From Closterium sp. NIES-65 (Eukaryota; Streptophyta; Zygnematophyceae; Desmidiales; Closteriaceae), in contig CANXME010002579.1 of assembly GCA_948144175.1 (NCBI GenBank), forward strand, positions 2,044,001-2,108,000: DNA of 64,000 nucleotides, given 5' to 3'. The notes beneath the pieces are model-generated. The model did no database searches. It was not told the origin of the DNA and saw only the letters and a program-made list of their open reading frames with translations. Within the stretch, counting starts at the first letter, position 1. Each line of letters begins with the position of its first letter. Position numbers and translations under genes: made by a program. Shown here piece by piece: positions 10,611 to 22,176 of this stretch.

Positions 10611-11806
10611 ATGTGTAGCTGGTACTAAGAGTAAGTGCGTTGCTTATCCGCGTCTTTGGTACGAATAGTAAGTGCGGTACTTACCCCCGTGGTTGGTACT
10701 AAGAATAAGCGTTACTTATCAGTGTGGTTGGTTCTAAGAGTAAGTGCGTTACTTAACCATATTGTTGGTACTAAAAGTAAGTACGTGACTTACTCATTTG
10801 GTTGGTACTAAGAGTAAGCGTTACTTACCCGAGTGGTTGGTACTAAAAGTGGGTGCGTTACTTACCCTTATGGTTGGTGCTAATGGTAACTGCAATTTTT
10901 ATCTATGTGGTTAGTGGTAAGAGTATGTGTGTTACTTACCCGTGTAGTTGGTACTAAGAGCAGTGCGTCATTTATTCGTATGGCTGGTACTAAGGATAAT
11001 TGCGTTATTTACCCGTATGCTCGGTACAAAAAGAAGTGTGTTTATTACCAGTGTGGTTGGTACTAAGAGTAAGTGCGTTATTTTCCTGTGAGGTAAGAGA
11101 AAGTGGGTTACTAACCCGTTTGATGGGTACTAGGAGTAGGTGCGTTACTTTCCAGTGTGGTTGGTACTATCTGTAAGAGACTTATACGTGTCGTTGGAAC
11201 TAAAAGTAAGTGCGTTACTTACCCATGTGCTTGGTACTAAGTGTAAGCGCGCAATTTTTTTGTGTGGTTGGTACTATATGTATGCGTTATTTACCTGTAT
11301 GGTTGGTACCAAGAGTACGCGCTTTACTTACCCTTATGGTTATTACTAAGAGTAAGTGCTTTACTTATGCGTGTGGTTGGTACTATGTGCAAGCGTTACT
11401 ACCCGTGTGGTTGGTACTAAGAGTAAGTGCGCTACTTTCCTATGTGTTTAGTTCTAAGAGTAATTGTGGTACTTACCCATGTGGTTGGTACTAATGTAAG
11501 CATTACTTACCTGTGTGGTTGGTACTAAGAGCAAGCGCGTTACTTACCAGAGTGGTTGGTACTAAGATTAAGTGCGTTATGTACCTGTTTGGTTGGTACT
11601 AAGAGTAAGTGCGTTACCTACCCGTATGGTTGCTGCTAATATTAAGAGTAATTGTCTTACTTATCCATGTGGTTGGTACTAAGAGCAAGTGCGTCACTTG
11701 CTCGTGTGGCTGGTACCAAGAATATGTGCGTTACTTATCTGTGTGGTTGGTACTAAGAGTTAGTGCGTTGCTTAGCCATGTGGTTGGTACCCAGAGTAAG
11801 TGCGTT
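10611..11806 (+). repeat. 39-bp minisatellite, block 3
   Basis: Continuation of the same array: units with TGGTTGGTACTAAGAG and AAGTGCGTTACTTACC, diverged and with small deletions. It stops where an antisense family A LTR fragment begins. Confidence 0.9.
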
Positions 11807-12440
11807 GAAATCAATTTGACTATGTTTAAAGTTCAGACAGAGAATGAATAAATAGCTAGAGCTAGCAAGGACCTTGGGAATACAAGTAACAAAATCAACC
11901 TGGCTGGATAAAATAGCAGGTGGTAGGTTGGTAAATAACCTCTAGTTCTGTGTTTCCAACCTAGGAAAACAACAACCAGGTTCAGGTTCTTAAAACAGAA
12001 CCTTTTTAGTCTTTGCCCAACCAGCCAAATGATGGTTCCGCTGGTTTCCACTGGCCCTCTAGCATGCACATACAGACAAATAACATCCAACCTACACCTA
12101 AATTGTACCCCTATAGTGCCTGCCTTGCTATACTACAGTTAGCGAAAAGAAACCGTACAAAACTGATCCAACTGAGTTGAATCAGTGCATTCAAATCAAC
12201 CGAACTGCAATGCTTCCATCTTGGGTTCTTTTGCAAGCTTGCCCTTTATGCGTGCACTTTTCATAGCACGTACAAAGTTGTGCCAAACACACATTGCGCG
12301 AGTGCCTGCAAATGCTTCAAGAAAAAATTGCGAAAACAAACAAACACATTAACATTCCATTCATATACAAATGCATTCGCATGTGCATATTCGTACAAAC
12401 AGACGGCAGGATGTCTTGCAATGTGAAATTGCACCCAAAA
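11807..12440 (-). repeat. Family A LTR fragment, antisense, lacking its 3' third
   Basis: Read on the minus strand this begins near the LTR start (GGGTGCAATTTCACATTG, rc of about 12419-12436) and follows the A LTR through CAGGCACTATAGGGGTAC and the CCAGG/AACC-rich segment to TATTTATTC (rc of about 11850). It then breaks off, so the distal part with GAGTTTATTAGGCCC is missing. The copy is diverged, so it is an old truncated insertion or recombination remnant in the array. Confidence 0.85.
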
Positions 12441-12499
12441 ACGGTCAGGGAAAGAAGGAGCAGGGAAGAGGGGGGGGGGGGGAGGGGGTGGGGGAAACA
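12441..12499. other. G-rich tract
   Basis: Purine tract with a run of 13 G (12470-12482) and further G5-G4 runs to 12494. It sits between the LTR fragment and the second R310 copy. Copy 1 of R310 also has a G run some way upstream. It meets the sequence pattern of a G-quadruplex. Confidence 0.6.
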
Positions 12500-12818
12500 C
12501 TGAACATTGAGGCATCGATGTTGGATACTGGAAGGCGTGTATGCTGGCTACGATTTTTTAATTTTCAACTAAACGCCCACAGAGATCCTTATCACTCCTA
12601 CATTCGCGCCGTCATATCTACCACTGTGTTGTGCCTGCAAAGTTGTGCGAGTGTTTTCTTCATATATCGTCAGAACCTTCATTCTCGGTTTGTAGCGGGA
12701 TGGGGTAATGTTGAGAGGGGGAACTGCTTTAGAACCCTCGTAATTTAACTCCCCCCCCCCTCCACCCCCCCCCCCCTCCCCTCCTTCTTCCCCTCCTGGC
12801 CTATGCATACACAACTGC
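12500..12818 (+). repeat. Dispersed repeat R310, copy 2
   Basis: Diverged copy of 8570-8878 in the same orientation. Near its right end it has a long C/T tract (12750-12790, C10 then C12), longer than in copy 1, then CCTGGCCTATGC and minisatellite. No reading frame is conserved between the two. Confidence 0.7.
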
Positions 12819-13651
12819 AGCGTGGTAGTAAGCGATACTTACGTGTTTGGTGTTGGTACTACGAGAAGGTGCGCTACTTGCCCAATTGGTCTGTACTAAG
12901 AGAAAGTGCGATTTTTATCCATGTGGTTGGAACAAAGAGGAAACGTAAATTACCCGTATGGTTGATACTAAGAGTAATTGTGTTACTAACCTTGTGTGGT
13001 TGGTACTAAGAGAAAGTGCATTAATTATTCATGTGTTTGGTAAAATTTGGAAGTGTTGTACTTATCCATAAAGTTGGTACTAAGAATAAGCGTGACTTAT
13101 CCGTGTGATTGGTACTAAGAGTAAGTGCGTTACTAATCCGTGTGGTAAGTATCACGAGTAAGTGCGTTACTTAACCATGTGGTTGGTACTATGAGTAGGT
13201 GCGTTACTTACCTGTTTGGTTGGTATATGTAGAAGCGTTACTTACCGGTGTGGGTGGCACTAAGAGTAAGTGTATTACATACCCGTGTAATTGGTACTAA
13301 ACGTAGATGCGTTACTTACCCATGTGGTCGGTGCTACAAGAAAGTGCGTTACTTATCTGTGTAGCTGGTACTAGTAGTAAGTGCGTTATTTATCCGTTGG
13401 AACTACGAAAAAGTGCATCACTTGCCCATGCGGTTGGTACTAGGAGTAAGTGCGGTACTTGCCATTGTTGTTGGTACTTCGAGTAAGTGTGTTACTTACA
13501 TGTTTGGCAGGTACTAAAAGTAAAAGCGTTACTCACCCGTATGGTTGGTATTAAGAGTAAGTGTATTACTTACCCGTGTGGTTCGTACTAACAGTAAGTA
13601 CGTTACTTACCTCTGTAGCTAGTGCTAGGAGTAAGTGCGTTACGTACCCAT
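12819..13651 (+). repeat. 39-bp minisatellite, block 4
   Basis: Same unit family with many variant units; it ends at GTGCGTTACGTACCCA where a family A LTR fragment begins. A short frame at 12803-13009 is a repeat translation. Confidence 0.9.
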
Positions 13652-14662
13652 TGTGTACGCGCTATGAACAGTGCAAGAAAAAATGATGAGCTCGCTAAGG
13701 AACCCAAGATGGAAGGGCAGCGGTTCCGTTGAATTGATTGCGCAGATTCAGTTCTATCCAACTCGAAATTGTACTGTTTTGCTTGGTAAATTATAGTGTA
13801 GCAGGGCAGGTACTAACGGTATAGCAGAACGGGCGAACCAGACAATTGGAGACCGCTAAGGCGCTGCTCACGTAATCTGTTCCCATAGCCCCATGCTGTT
13901 CGGCACGCTACTGTTGCTAGGAACAGGGTGCTCACTAAGGTTGGGGATGACTCGTAGGTGCCGTTGGAGAGGTGGCTTGGGAGGGGGCCGCCGGCGGACA
14001 TGCTGAAAGTGTTCGTTTGCATGGCAGTCGCCCAAGAGTGTGTGCATTTGGGACTGGCTGCTGAGAGCAAGACATGGCTGCTGTGGGAACCATCCAAGGG
14101 TGTGTTGTTTGACAGAGGGATTTGAAGTTTGTGGAGGAAAAGATGTATGGGAGTTGGGAGAAACAGCCGGAGGCCAGGGTGTCCCGGCAGATGGAGCAGA
14201 TCACTAGTGTGTGGGAGGAGGGAGATGAGGCAGCTGCAGGGAATGGTGATGGAGAGAGGGTACAGGAGGCACCTGCTGGTAGAGTAGAAGGTGTAAAGAC
14301 TGGCGGTAGTACTAATGGAGCTGCTGGATCCGAGGGAGTGGAGCAGTAGCAGGGAAAAACCTTCTAGCCGAAGGGTGTCGTTATGAAGGGATGGGAGACA
14401 CCCGTCTCCAGACCAGAACGTACCCGTATGGCTACTAAGAAGCTGACTGCAGGATCAGGTGTAGCGAAACAGCAGCTTGAGACCGAGGAGGAAATGCTGA
14501 TTCTACCTCATGGCTATGACCCGGATTAGGAGGACGAACATGTCTACTGTTTTCTTGCCCTTGCTCCAGAGGAACCAGCTAGCATGGAGGACGAATTAGC
14601 TGGACCAGATAAGGAGAAGTGGCTGTTTTCTAGGGATGCTGAGTAACAGAGCCTGCTAGAGA
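13652..14662 (+). pseudogene. Copia-A0 remnant: LTR piece joined to integrase/pol pseudogene
   Basis: 13652-13815 matches the interior of the A LTR (TGTACGCGCTATGAACAGTG to GCAGGGCAGG). It then jumps to the integrase region (GTAGCAGAACGGGCGAACC, the NGVAERAN site) and on through the integrase C-terminus and the linker before reverse transcriptase, stopping at the YQSLLE equivalent where another LTR starts at 14663. Deletions, frameshifts and stops are frequent; the longest open stretch is 14122-14349 (KFVEEKMYGSWEKQPEARVS). It is among the most decayed A copies. Confidence 0.8.
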
Positions 14663-15081
14663 TGTTGGGTGCAAATTCACATTGCACGATATCATGCCGT
14701 CTGTTTGTACGAGTACGCGTATGCGAATGCATTTGGGTGTGAATGGAATAGTCGTATGTTTGTTTGCTTTCGCAATTTTCGCTTGATGCATTTGCAGATA
14801 CTCGCGCAACGTGCGCTTCAGCACAACATCGTACGCGTTATGAATAGTGCAGGCAGAAAGAAAGAGCTCGCAAAAGAACCCAACATGGAAGCTGTGCGGT
14901 TCGGTTGGATTGATTGCGCATATTCAGTTCTATCCAACTCGAGATTGTACTGTTTTGTTTGGTTGACTATCGTGTAGCAGGGCAGGCACTATAGGGGTAC
15001 AATTTAGGTGAAGGTTGGATGTTGTTTGTCTGCATCTGCATGCTATAGGGCTAGGGGAAACCAGCAGAACCAATATTTGGA
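14663..15081 (+). repeat. 5' LTR piece of A3 (truncated)
   Basis: Starts TGTTGGGTGCAAATTCACATTG and follows the LTR to CCAGCAGAACCAATATTTGG, then switches abruptly to gag. The rest of the LTR, the primer site and the first part of gag (about 135 codons) are missing. Confidence 0.85.
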
Positions 15082-15327
15082 GAGGTTGGATGTTGTTTGC
15101 ACGCCCTGACCTCCGTTGTTGCAACGTTGATGCTGGAAAGGGAGCTGTCCGCGTTGCGCCTGAGCGAGGGAGAGCCAGCACAACTTGTCCTGGACAAGTT
15201 GCGCGACCTCTACGCGAAGTTGGCGATCGCGAAAATGACCTACCCGGAGCATACCAAGTGCTTGAGGATGCTCTCACTGCTGCTGGAATCGTGGCTTCAA
15301 TGCACGAGCGGATTGAGCCTGCCGCGG
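15082..15327 (+). pseudogene. Copia-A3 gag fragment, left of the A2 insertion
   Basis: After a second copy of GGTTGGATGTTGTTTG at the junction, the sequence follows family A gag (SVVATLMLERELSALRLSEGEP to FTSGLSLP-like WLQCTSGLSLP). It breaks at 15327, where the A2 LTR starts. Gag continues at 22177. The start of gag is deleted. Confidence 0.85.
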
Positions 15328-16421
15328 TGTTGGGTGCAAATTCACATTGCACGACATCCTGCCGTCTGTTTGTACGAGTATGCGTGTGCGAATGCATTTG
15401 CGTGTGAATGGTATGTTCGTGTGTTTGTTTGCTTTCGCAATTTTCGCTTGAAGCATTTGCAGGTACTCGCACAATGTGCGCTTCGGCAGAACATTGTACG
15501 CGCTATGAACAGTACAAGCAGAAAGGACGAGCTTGCAAAGGAACCCAAGATGGAAGCTTTGTGGTTCGGCTTACTTGATTGCGCAGATTCAGTTCTATCC
15601 AACTCGAAATTGTACTGTTTTGTTTGGTTGACTATAGTGTAGCAGGGCAGGCACTATAGGGGTACAATTTAGGTGAAGGTTGGATGTTGTTTGTCTGTAT
15701 CTGCATGCTACAGGGCCAGGGGAAACCAGCGGAACCAGTATTTGGCTGGTTGGGCAAAGACAAAACAGGTTCTGTTTTTAGGACCTGAACCTGGTTGTTG
15801 TTTTCCCAGGTTGGAAAAACAGAACCAGAGGTTGTTCACCAACCTACCACCTGCTATTTTGTCCAGCCAGGTTGGTTCTGTTGCTTGGAATTATTTGGGA
15901 TCGTCCCTGGTTGTTCCCAGGTTGATTCCCAAGGTCCTTGCTAGCTAGAGCTATTTATTCCTTCTCTGTTTGTACCTGAATATAGTGAAATTGATTCAAG
16001 CGAATTCCTTCCTTGCTGGAATTTCCTTTCTACGCGGTCCGACGGCAGAATGCTACCCGAGTTAAACGCAAGTACGCTGGCACTCGAAAGCTAGGCAAAC
16101 GCTGTTCGAGCCATAACTTCGTAATGGCAAAACTTTTCGCGAGGCAACTTGGCTTATTTTAAAGCTCTTGGAGCGAGCTTCGATATAGTAAATTCTCAGC
16201 TTAATCCGATGAACGGTCTGCACAATACGCTGCGCGACGTTCAAGGTACTCTTGCTGTTTTGACTAAGTCCCTCTTGATCCCTCTCTCTACAAACTCGGA
16301 CCCGAGGATAGGGGCTGGTCTTGTACCAGGCACCCAAGGACCCTTGGAGGTGACCCCGAGGAGAGGTTTTAAGTTTGATAAAGTCTTAATAGCTTGAGTT
16401 TATTAGGCCCTTACACCAACA
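15328..16421 (+). repeat. 5' LTR of A2
   Basis: 1,094 bp, TGTTGGGTGCAAATTC...CCTTACACCAACA. It is followed by the primer binding site after a three-base AGC spacer. Confidence 0.94.
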
Positions 16422-16424
16422 AGC

Positions 16425-16436
16425 TGGTATCAGAGC
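16425..16436 (+). promoter_or_regulatory. Primer binding site of A2 (initiator-Met tRNA type)
   Basis: TGGTATCAGAGC, the site typical of copia elements, complementary to the 3' end of initiator-methionine tRNA. It lies three bases after the LTR. Confidence 0.9.
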
Positions 16437-16467
16437 TGCGTTATAGTGATCCTCGATATAGGTAGCT

Positions 16468-19400
16468 ATGGCGGGGAACACCTCGGCGGTAGCTGGTGAA
16501 TCTTCAGCCCAAGATCGTAGCGGCAGCCATGATTCTGGTGTTTCTGCGCCAAGGGGAGCGCGAACAAGCCAGGGCTCGCTGATCAAGGAGGTGCTGAAAA
16601 ACTTCACCGTCGAGAAGTTCAATGGTGAGGGCTATGATGATTGGGCCTGGAAAATGCAACTTTATTTCCGTCAGATCGGATTGCTGAAACTAATGATTGG
16701 GGAGGAGCCTAGACCGAGTGACCTCGCCCTTCAGGAAGATTGGGACGAGCGCGCCTCGGCTGGCTACTACTTGATGTCGCAGAGTTTGGAGCTGAACCAG
16801 CGTCACCACGTCATGCACCTGCTGCCGGAGGTTGAGTGCGGTCCGAAGGCGTGGACGGTGTTGAAGGAGCTGCACGCCCCTACCTCCGTCGCTGCGACGC
16901 TCATGATGGAGAGGGAGCTGTCCGCGTTGCGCCTAAGCGAGGGAGAGCCGGTACAACCCATCCTGGACAAGATGCGTGATCTCTACGCGAAGCTGGCGAT
17001 CGCGGGAATCACCTACCCGGAGCAGACCAAGTGCCTGAAGATGCTCTCGCTGCTGCCGGAATCGTGGCTTCAATTCACGAGCGGATTGAGCCTGCCGCAG
17101 AACCAGAGCTTGTGGACGCTCGAGTGGGTGCGGACGAAGATTCTGGAGGAGGACTTCCGTCGCCGCCAACTGAGGGGTGGAGACGACTGCAGCAGTGGCT
17201 ACGGGATGCAAAGGAGCCGATGTGGCAAAGGACGTGGCTTCGGTGGTGCTGGACGCGGTGCAAAGAAAGACGACGACTCCAACGACCAACAAGGAGGTAC
17301 CGGTTGGGGTCGCGGTGCGAAATCTGGACGTGGGGGCAAGTCGGGTGCTGGTGGCAAAATGAAAGGGAGTTGCTGGTATTGTAAGAAGGAAGGGCACCCC
17401 TGGTTTTTGTGCTATAAGAAACCCGATCAATGGACCCCCCAGAATCGTCACCAGGATGGCGGCGCGCGGAGGAACCAGAAAAACGGCGCCAACATGGTCG
17501 CTGATTCGTCCGACAACAACCCGAAGGGCAACGGCGGTGCGGAGAAGAAGAAGGAGCGCACCGCGGGCCAATTCTTCCATGTGGGAGACAAGGGGGAGCA
17601 AGGAGACGCATCTGCTAAGGTTGGAGCAGAGCTGCACCCCTTGGACTATTGGGTGTGGGACACAGGCGCTGCTTGGACAATGACGCCGCGCAAGGACCTG
17701 CTGGACGACGTACGCGCTGCACCGATTAATGAGGTGTGCTCTGCGTCTGGACACATGTTGAAGGTGGCTGGTGCGGGACGAGCTGCGTTTAAGGGAGCGG
17801 ATGGCAAGCCGGTGGTGCTGCACGACGTTCTCCTCGTCCCCGACCTGAAGGCCAACCTTATCTCCCTCCGTAAGCTTGGCAAGGCTGGGGTGAACACCAA
17901 CACAGATGGGGCTCGCACTTATAAGGGGAAGCTGGGTAATCGGGTGCTTTGGGATCTGCACGAGAGCAAGGACGTGTACAGATCTATGTGGTAGCTGCCG
18001 GCGCTGGCGTGGCACGGTGGGGGGCAGGCTGGAGAGGGGTCTGCATCCCAGGGGGAGTGCAACGCCGTTGGAGGGGTTGGTGTGAAAGTGTCGGCCAGAT
18101 CTGGGGAGACAGATTGGGCAACGGCACACCGACGTTTGGGGCATGTGGCAATGCCTTTGCTGAAGCAGCTGGAGAAGGATGGAGCCGTTAAGGGCTTGAA
18201 GCTGAACGGACAACCACCCGATGATAACTGTGAAATTTGCCTCCTTTCAAAGTTCACCCGTTTCCCCTTCCATAGTGTGGCTGGCAGGAGCAAAAAGCCG
18301 TTGGAGCTGGTCCACATGGACTTGGTGGGGCCGCTGCCGGTGCAAGGGCACAAGGGGGAGCAGTACTTCCTAACCATAGCGGATGACTGGAGCAGGCTAA
18401 TGTGGGCGTATCCGCTGAAGCAGAAAGATCACGCCGCCTCCACGATTCGGGACGATTGGCTGCCGTTAGTGGAGAAGCAAGCGGAGTGTGTGGTGAAGCG
18501 GATTAGGACAGATCGGGGTGGTGAGTTCCTTGGAGCTGAGATGATGGCCTGGCTCAAGAAGCAGGGCATCCAGAGGGAGCTGACCACGGCTTACACCCCA
18601 CAGTCCAACGGTGTAGCAGAACGGGCGAATCGGACAATTCTGGAGACAGCTAGGGCGCTGCTCATAGAATCTGGGCTGGGCAACTTGATGTGGCCCCATG
18701 CTGTTCGGCACGCTACCGTCGCTAGGAACAGGGTACTCACAAAGGTTGGGGATGACTCGTGGGTGCCGTTGGAGAGGTGGCTTGGGAGGAAGCCGCCGGT
18801 GGACATGCTGAGGGTGTTCGGTTGCATGGCAGTCGCCCACGTCCCCAAGACCTACCGCAGTAAGTTGGGGGCGAGTGCAATCTGGTGTGTGCATTTGGGG
18901 CTGGCTGCTGAGAGCAAGGGATGGCTGCTGTGGGAGCCTTCCAAGGGTGTGTTGTTTGACAGCAGGGATGTGAAGTTTGTTGAGGGCATGATGTATGGGA
19001 GCTGGGAGAAACAGCCGGAGGCAAGGGTGTCCCAGTAAATGGAGCATATCACCATGCAGCTGGACCTGACTCCTAGTGTGTGGGAGGAGGGAGAGGAGGC
19101 AGCTGCAGAGGGTGGTGATGGAAAGAAGGTACAGGAGGCACCTGCTGGTGGAGAAATTGATGTGGAGACTGGCACTAGTGGAGTTGCTGGATCTGAGGGG
19201 AAAGAGCAGCAGAAGGGGAAAACTAAGAAGCCGAAGGGTGTCGTTATGAAGGGATGGGAGACACCCGTCTCCAAGCCAGGACGTACCCGTATGGCTACTA
19301 AGAAGCTGACTGCAGGAGCTGATGTAGCGGAGCAGCAGCTTGGGACCGAGGAGGCATTGCTGATTCTACCGCATGGCTATGATCCGGATGAGGAGGATGA

Positions 19401-21041
19401 GCCTGCGTACTGTTTTCTTGCCCCTGCACCAGAGGAACCAGCTAGCATGGAGGAGGCATTAGCTGGACCAGATAGGGACAAATGGCTAGCTTCTAGGGAT
19501 GCTGAGTACCAGAGCCTGCTGGAGAATGGGACTTGGGAACTAGTGGTGCTGCCTGAGCGAAAGAAAGCGGTACAATGCAAGTGGGTGCTAAGAATCAAGA
19601 CTGACAACAAGGGGCAGGTCACAATCTACAAGAGTAGGTTGGTGGCTAAGGGGTTTATGCAGAAGGAGAAGCGGGACTTCAATGAGATCTTTGCTCCCAC
19701 TGCCAAACCCCCTACCCTTCGTGTCTTGTTGGCAGATGCAGCCGTTAGTGGGAAGTTCATTATCCAGATTGACATATCAACGGCATTCCTCAACGGGATT
19801 TTAGAGGAGGAGGTGTTTATGACGCAGCCACCTGGGTATGAGGATGGTACGGGCAGGGTGTGCAAGCTGAAAACGTCCATCTACGGCTTGAAGCAGGCGC
19901 CACGCTGCTGGTACCAGAAGTTGGCAGCTGTTTTAGAGGAGATGGGATTCAGGACCAGCAGCTGTGATGAGAGCCTCTTTCTCAAGGGGGAGGGGGAGGA
20001 GCTGGTGTTGTTTCTGGTCTATGTGGACGACATTCTTCTCTTTAGCAGCAGCATGAAGGAGATCCAGAAGGTGCAGCAGCAGCTGATGGAGAACTTCAAG
20101 TGCAAGAACCTTGGGGAGGTAAAGTACTACCTCGGATGAACGTGGAGAGGGATCTGGATCACAGGTGGTTGAAGCTGCACCAGGAGAAGTTCATCAAGGA
20201 GCTTGGGGAGAATTACGGAATTGAGAATGAGCGCAAGGTTGCAACTCCCCTGACAGCAGAATTCAAGCTTGTGAAAGCTGCAGAGGATGAAGGGGTTGAA
20301 GCCGAGGAGCAGCAGCAATTTCAGTCCTTGGTGGGCAGCCTCTTGTATGCATCAGTTCACACAAGGCCCGACATCTCTTTCTCGGTTGGGCAGCTGGCTA
20401 GGGTGGTGCAGAATCCATCAGAGGAGCAGGTGGATGCAGCTGAGCCTGTGGTGAAGTATCTGAACTCTCACCCAAGCATTGGAGTTCAATACTCTGCATC
20501 TGCACAGGTGAAGCAGAAAGGGGTTGAGGTGCTGAAAGAGAAGGGGGAGAGGCTTGGAGAAGGCAAGCTCTTTCTCACTTGCTTTACCGATGCTACGTGG
20601 GCCTCTGAGAAGGAGGATTCCTCATCTGTGGGAGGATACATCTGCGTAGTTGGGGGAGGACCTGTTAGTTGGAGGTCAAAGAAGCAGACGGAGACAGCAC
20701 TCTCTTCTGTGGAATCAGAGTACATGGCGATGTTCCATGGGGTGAAGGAGGTGATTTGGCTGAGGAGGCTGTTAGAGGAGATTGGCCAGGAGCAAAAGGT
20801 TGCTACGCCGCTGTTTTGTGATAGCAAGGGGGCTCTTGGGATGGCCAGGAACGCTGTGCTTCATGGGCTCAATAAGCACATGCGTATCAAGTGGCACTGG
20901 CTGCGTAAGGAGGTGAAGAGGGGGACGGTGAATCCGATCTACATCAAGACTCACCAGCAGCCAGCAGACTTCCTCACCAAGAGGCTTGCGGATGAGCCTC
21001 ATTGGCGTTGTGTGCGCATGAGTGGAATGAGCATGAACTAG
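16468..21041 (+). pseudogene. Copia-A2 gag-pol polyprotein with two stops and one frameshift
   Basis: The start ATG at 16468 (MAGNTSAVAGESS) lies 31 bases after the primer site and is shared with A4, A5 and A6. Gag residues 1-290 include the FNGEGYDDWAWKMQLYF region typical of copia Gag; zinc knuckle C302-C305-H310-C315; protease D398-T-G-A. TAG at 17992-17994 stops the frame between protease and integrase. Integrase follows in the same frame: HRRLGH...CEIC zinc site, then acidic residues in HMDLVGP, RTDRGGEF and NGVAERANR. TAA at 19036-19038 lies in the linker. Reverse transcriptase has YVDD near 20022-20033. A one-base deletion near 20134 (CTCGGATGAAC against CTCGGGATGTAC elsewhere) shifts the frame, and RNase H continues to the stop at 21041. 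Confidence 0.92.
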
Positions 21042-21068
21042 TATGGAATGATGGGGATGCAGCCGGCA

Positions 21069-21083
21069 GGCTGAGGGGGAGTG
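21069..21083 (+). other. Polypurine tract of A2
   Basis: GGCTGAGGGGGAGTG directly before the 3' LTR; the plus-strand primer site. Confidence 0.8.
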
Positions 21084-22176
21084 TGTTGGGTGCAAATTCA
21101 CATTGCACGACATCCTGCCGTCTGTTTGTACGAGTATGCGTGTGCGAATGCATTTGAGTTTGAATGGAATGTTCGTGTGTTTGTTTGCTTTTGCAACTTT
21201 TGCTTGAAGCATTTGCAGGTACTCGCGCGTTATGCGCTTCGGCATAACATTGTACGCGCTATGAACAGTACAAGCAGAAAGGACGAGCTCGCAAAGGAAC
21301 CCAAGATGGAAGCTTTGCGGTTCGGCTAACTTGATTGCGCAGATTCAGTTCTATCCAACTCGAAATTGTACTGTTTTGTTTGGTTAACTATAGTGTAGCA
21401 AGGCAGGCACTATAGGGGTACAATTTAGGTGAAGGTTGGATGTTGTTTGTCTGTATCTGCATGCTACAGGGCCAGGGGAAACCAGCGGAACCAGCATTTG
21501 GCTGGTTGGGCAAAGACAAAACAGGTTCTGTTTTTAGGACCTGAACCTGGTTGTTGTTTTCCCAGGTTGGAAAAACAGAACCAGAGGTTGTTCACCAACC
21601 TACCACCTGCTATTTTGTCCAGCCAGGTTGGTTCTGTTGCTTGGAATTATTTGGGATCGTCCCTGGTTGTTCCCAGGTTGATTCCCAAGGTCCTTGCTAG
21701 CTAGAGCTATTTATTCCTTCTCTGTTTGTACCTGAACATAGTGAAATTGATTCAAGCGAATTCCTTCCTTGCTGGAATTTCCTTTCTACGCGGTGCTACG
21801 GCGGAATGCTACCCGAGTCAATGCTAGTACGCTAGCACTCCAACGCTAGGCTAACGCTGTCCGAGCCATAACTTCGTAATGGCAAAACTTTTCGCGAGGC
21901 AATTTGGTACATTTTAAAGTTCTTGGAGTGAGCTTCGATATAGTAGATTCTCAGCTTAATCCGATCAACGGTCTGCACAATACGCTGCGCGACGTTCAAG
22001 GTACTCTTGCTGTTTTGACTAAGTCCCTCTTGATCCCTCTCTCTACAAACTCGGACCCGAGGATAGGGGCTGGTCTTGTACCAGGCACCCAAGGACCCTC
22101 GGAGGTGACCCCGAGGAGAGGTTTTAAGTTTGATAAAGTCTTAATAGCTTGAGTTTATTAGGCCCTTACACCAACA
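21084..22176 (+). repeat. 3' LTR of A2
   Basis: 1,093 bp, TGTTGGG...CCAACA. It differs from the 5' LTR at scattered positions (for example CATTTGAGTTTGAATGGAATG against CATTTGCGTGTGAATGG), so A2 is clearly older than the C elements. Confidence 0.93.

Larger units (their letters stand above)
15328..22176 (+). mobile_element. Copia-A2, full-length element
   Basis: 6,849 bp with both LTRs (15328-16421 and 21084-22176), primer site, polyprotein pseudogene and polypurine tract. It lies in the gag of A3; the flanking 5 bases are CGCGG (15323-15327) and CGCAG (22177-22181), a target duplication with one difference. It is the best full-length guide to the family, although the polyprotein has two stops and one frameshift. 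Confidence 0.93.

Noticed and set aside
6785-13009. Many short plus-strand ORFs with motifs such as VWLVLRVSALLTRVVGTKS
   Set aside because: They are translations of the 39-bp tandem unit (13 codons per unit); they change frame with every indel and resemble no protein family.
16425-16436. tRNA gene suggested by the tRNA-complementary sequence
   Set aside because: Only the 12-base primer binding site is present; no tRNA body.
16933-18213. Long antisense ORF (426 codons) across gag-protease of A2, also seen in A4, A5 and A6
   Set aside because: It mirrors the strongly GC-biased codon use of the sense gag; it has no independent start context or domain and is explained by the sense gene.
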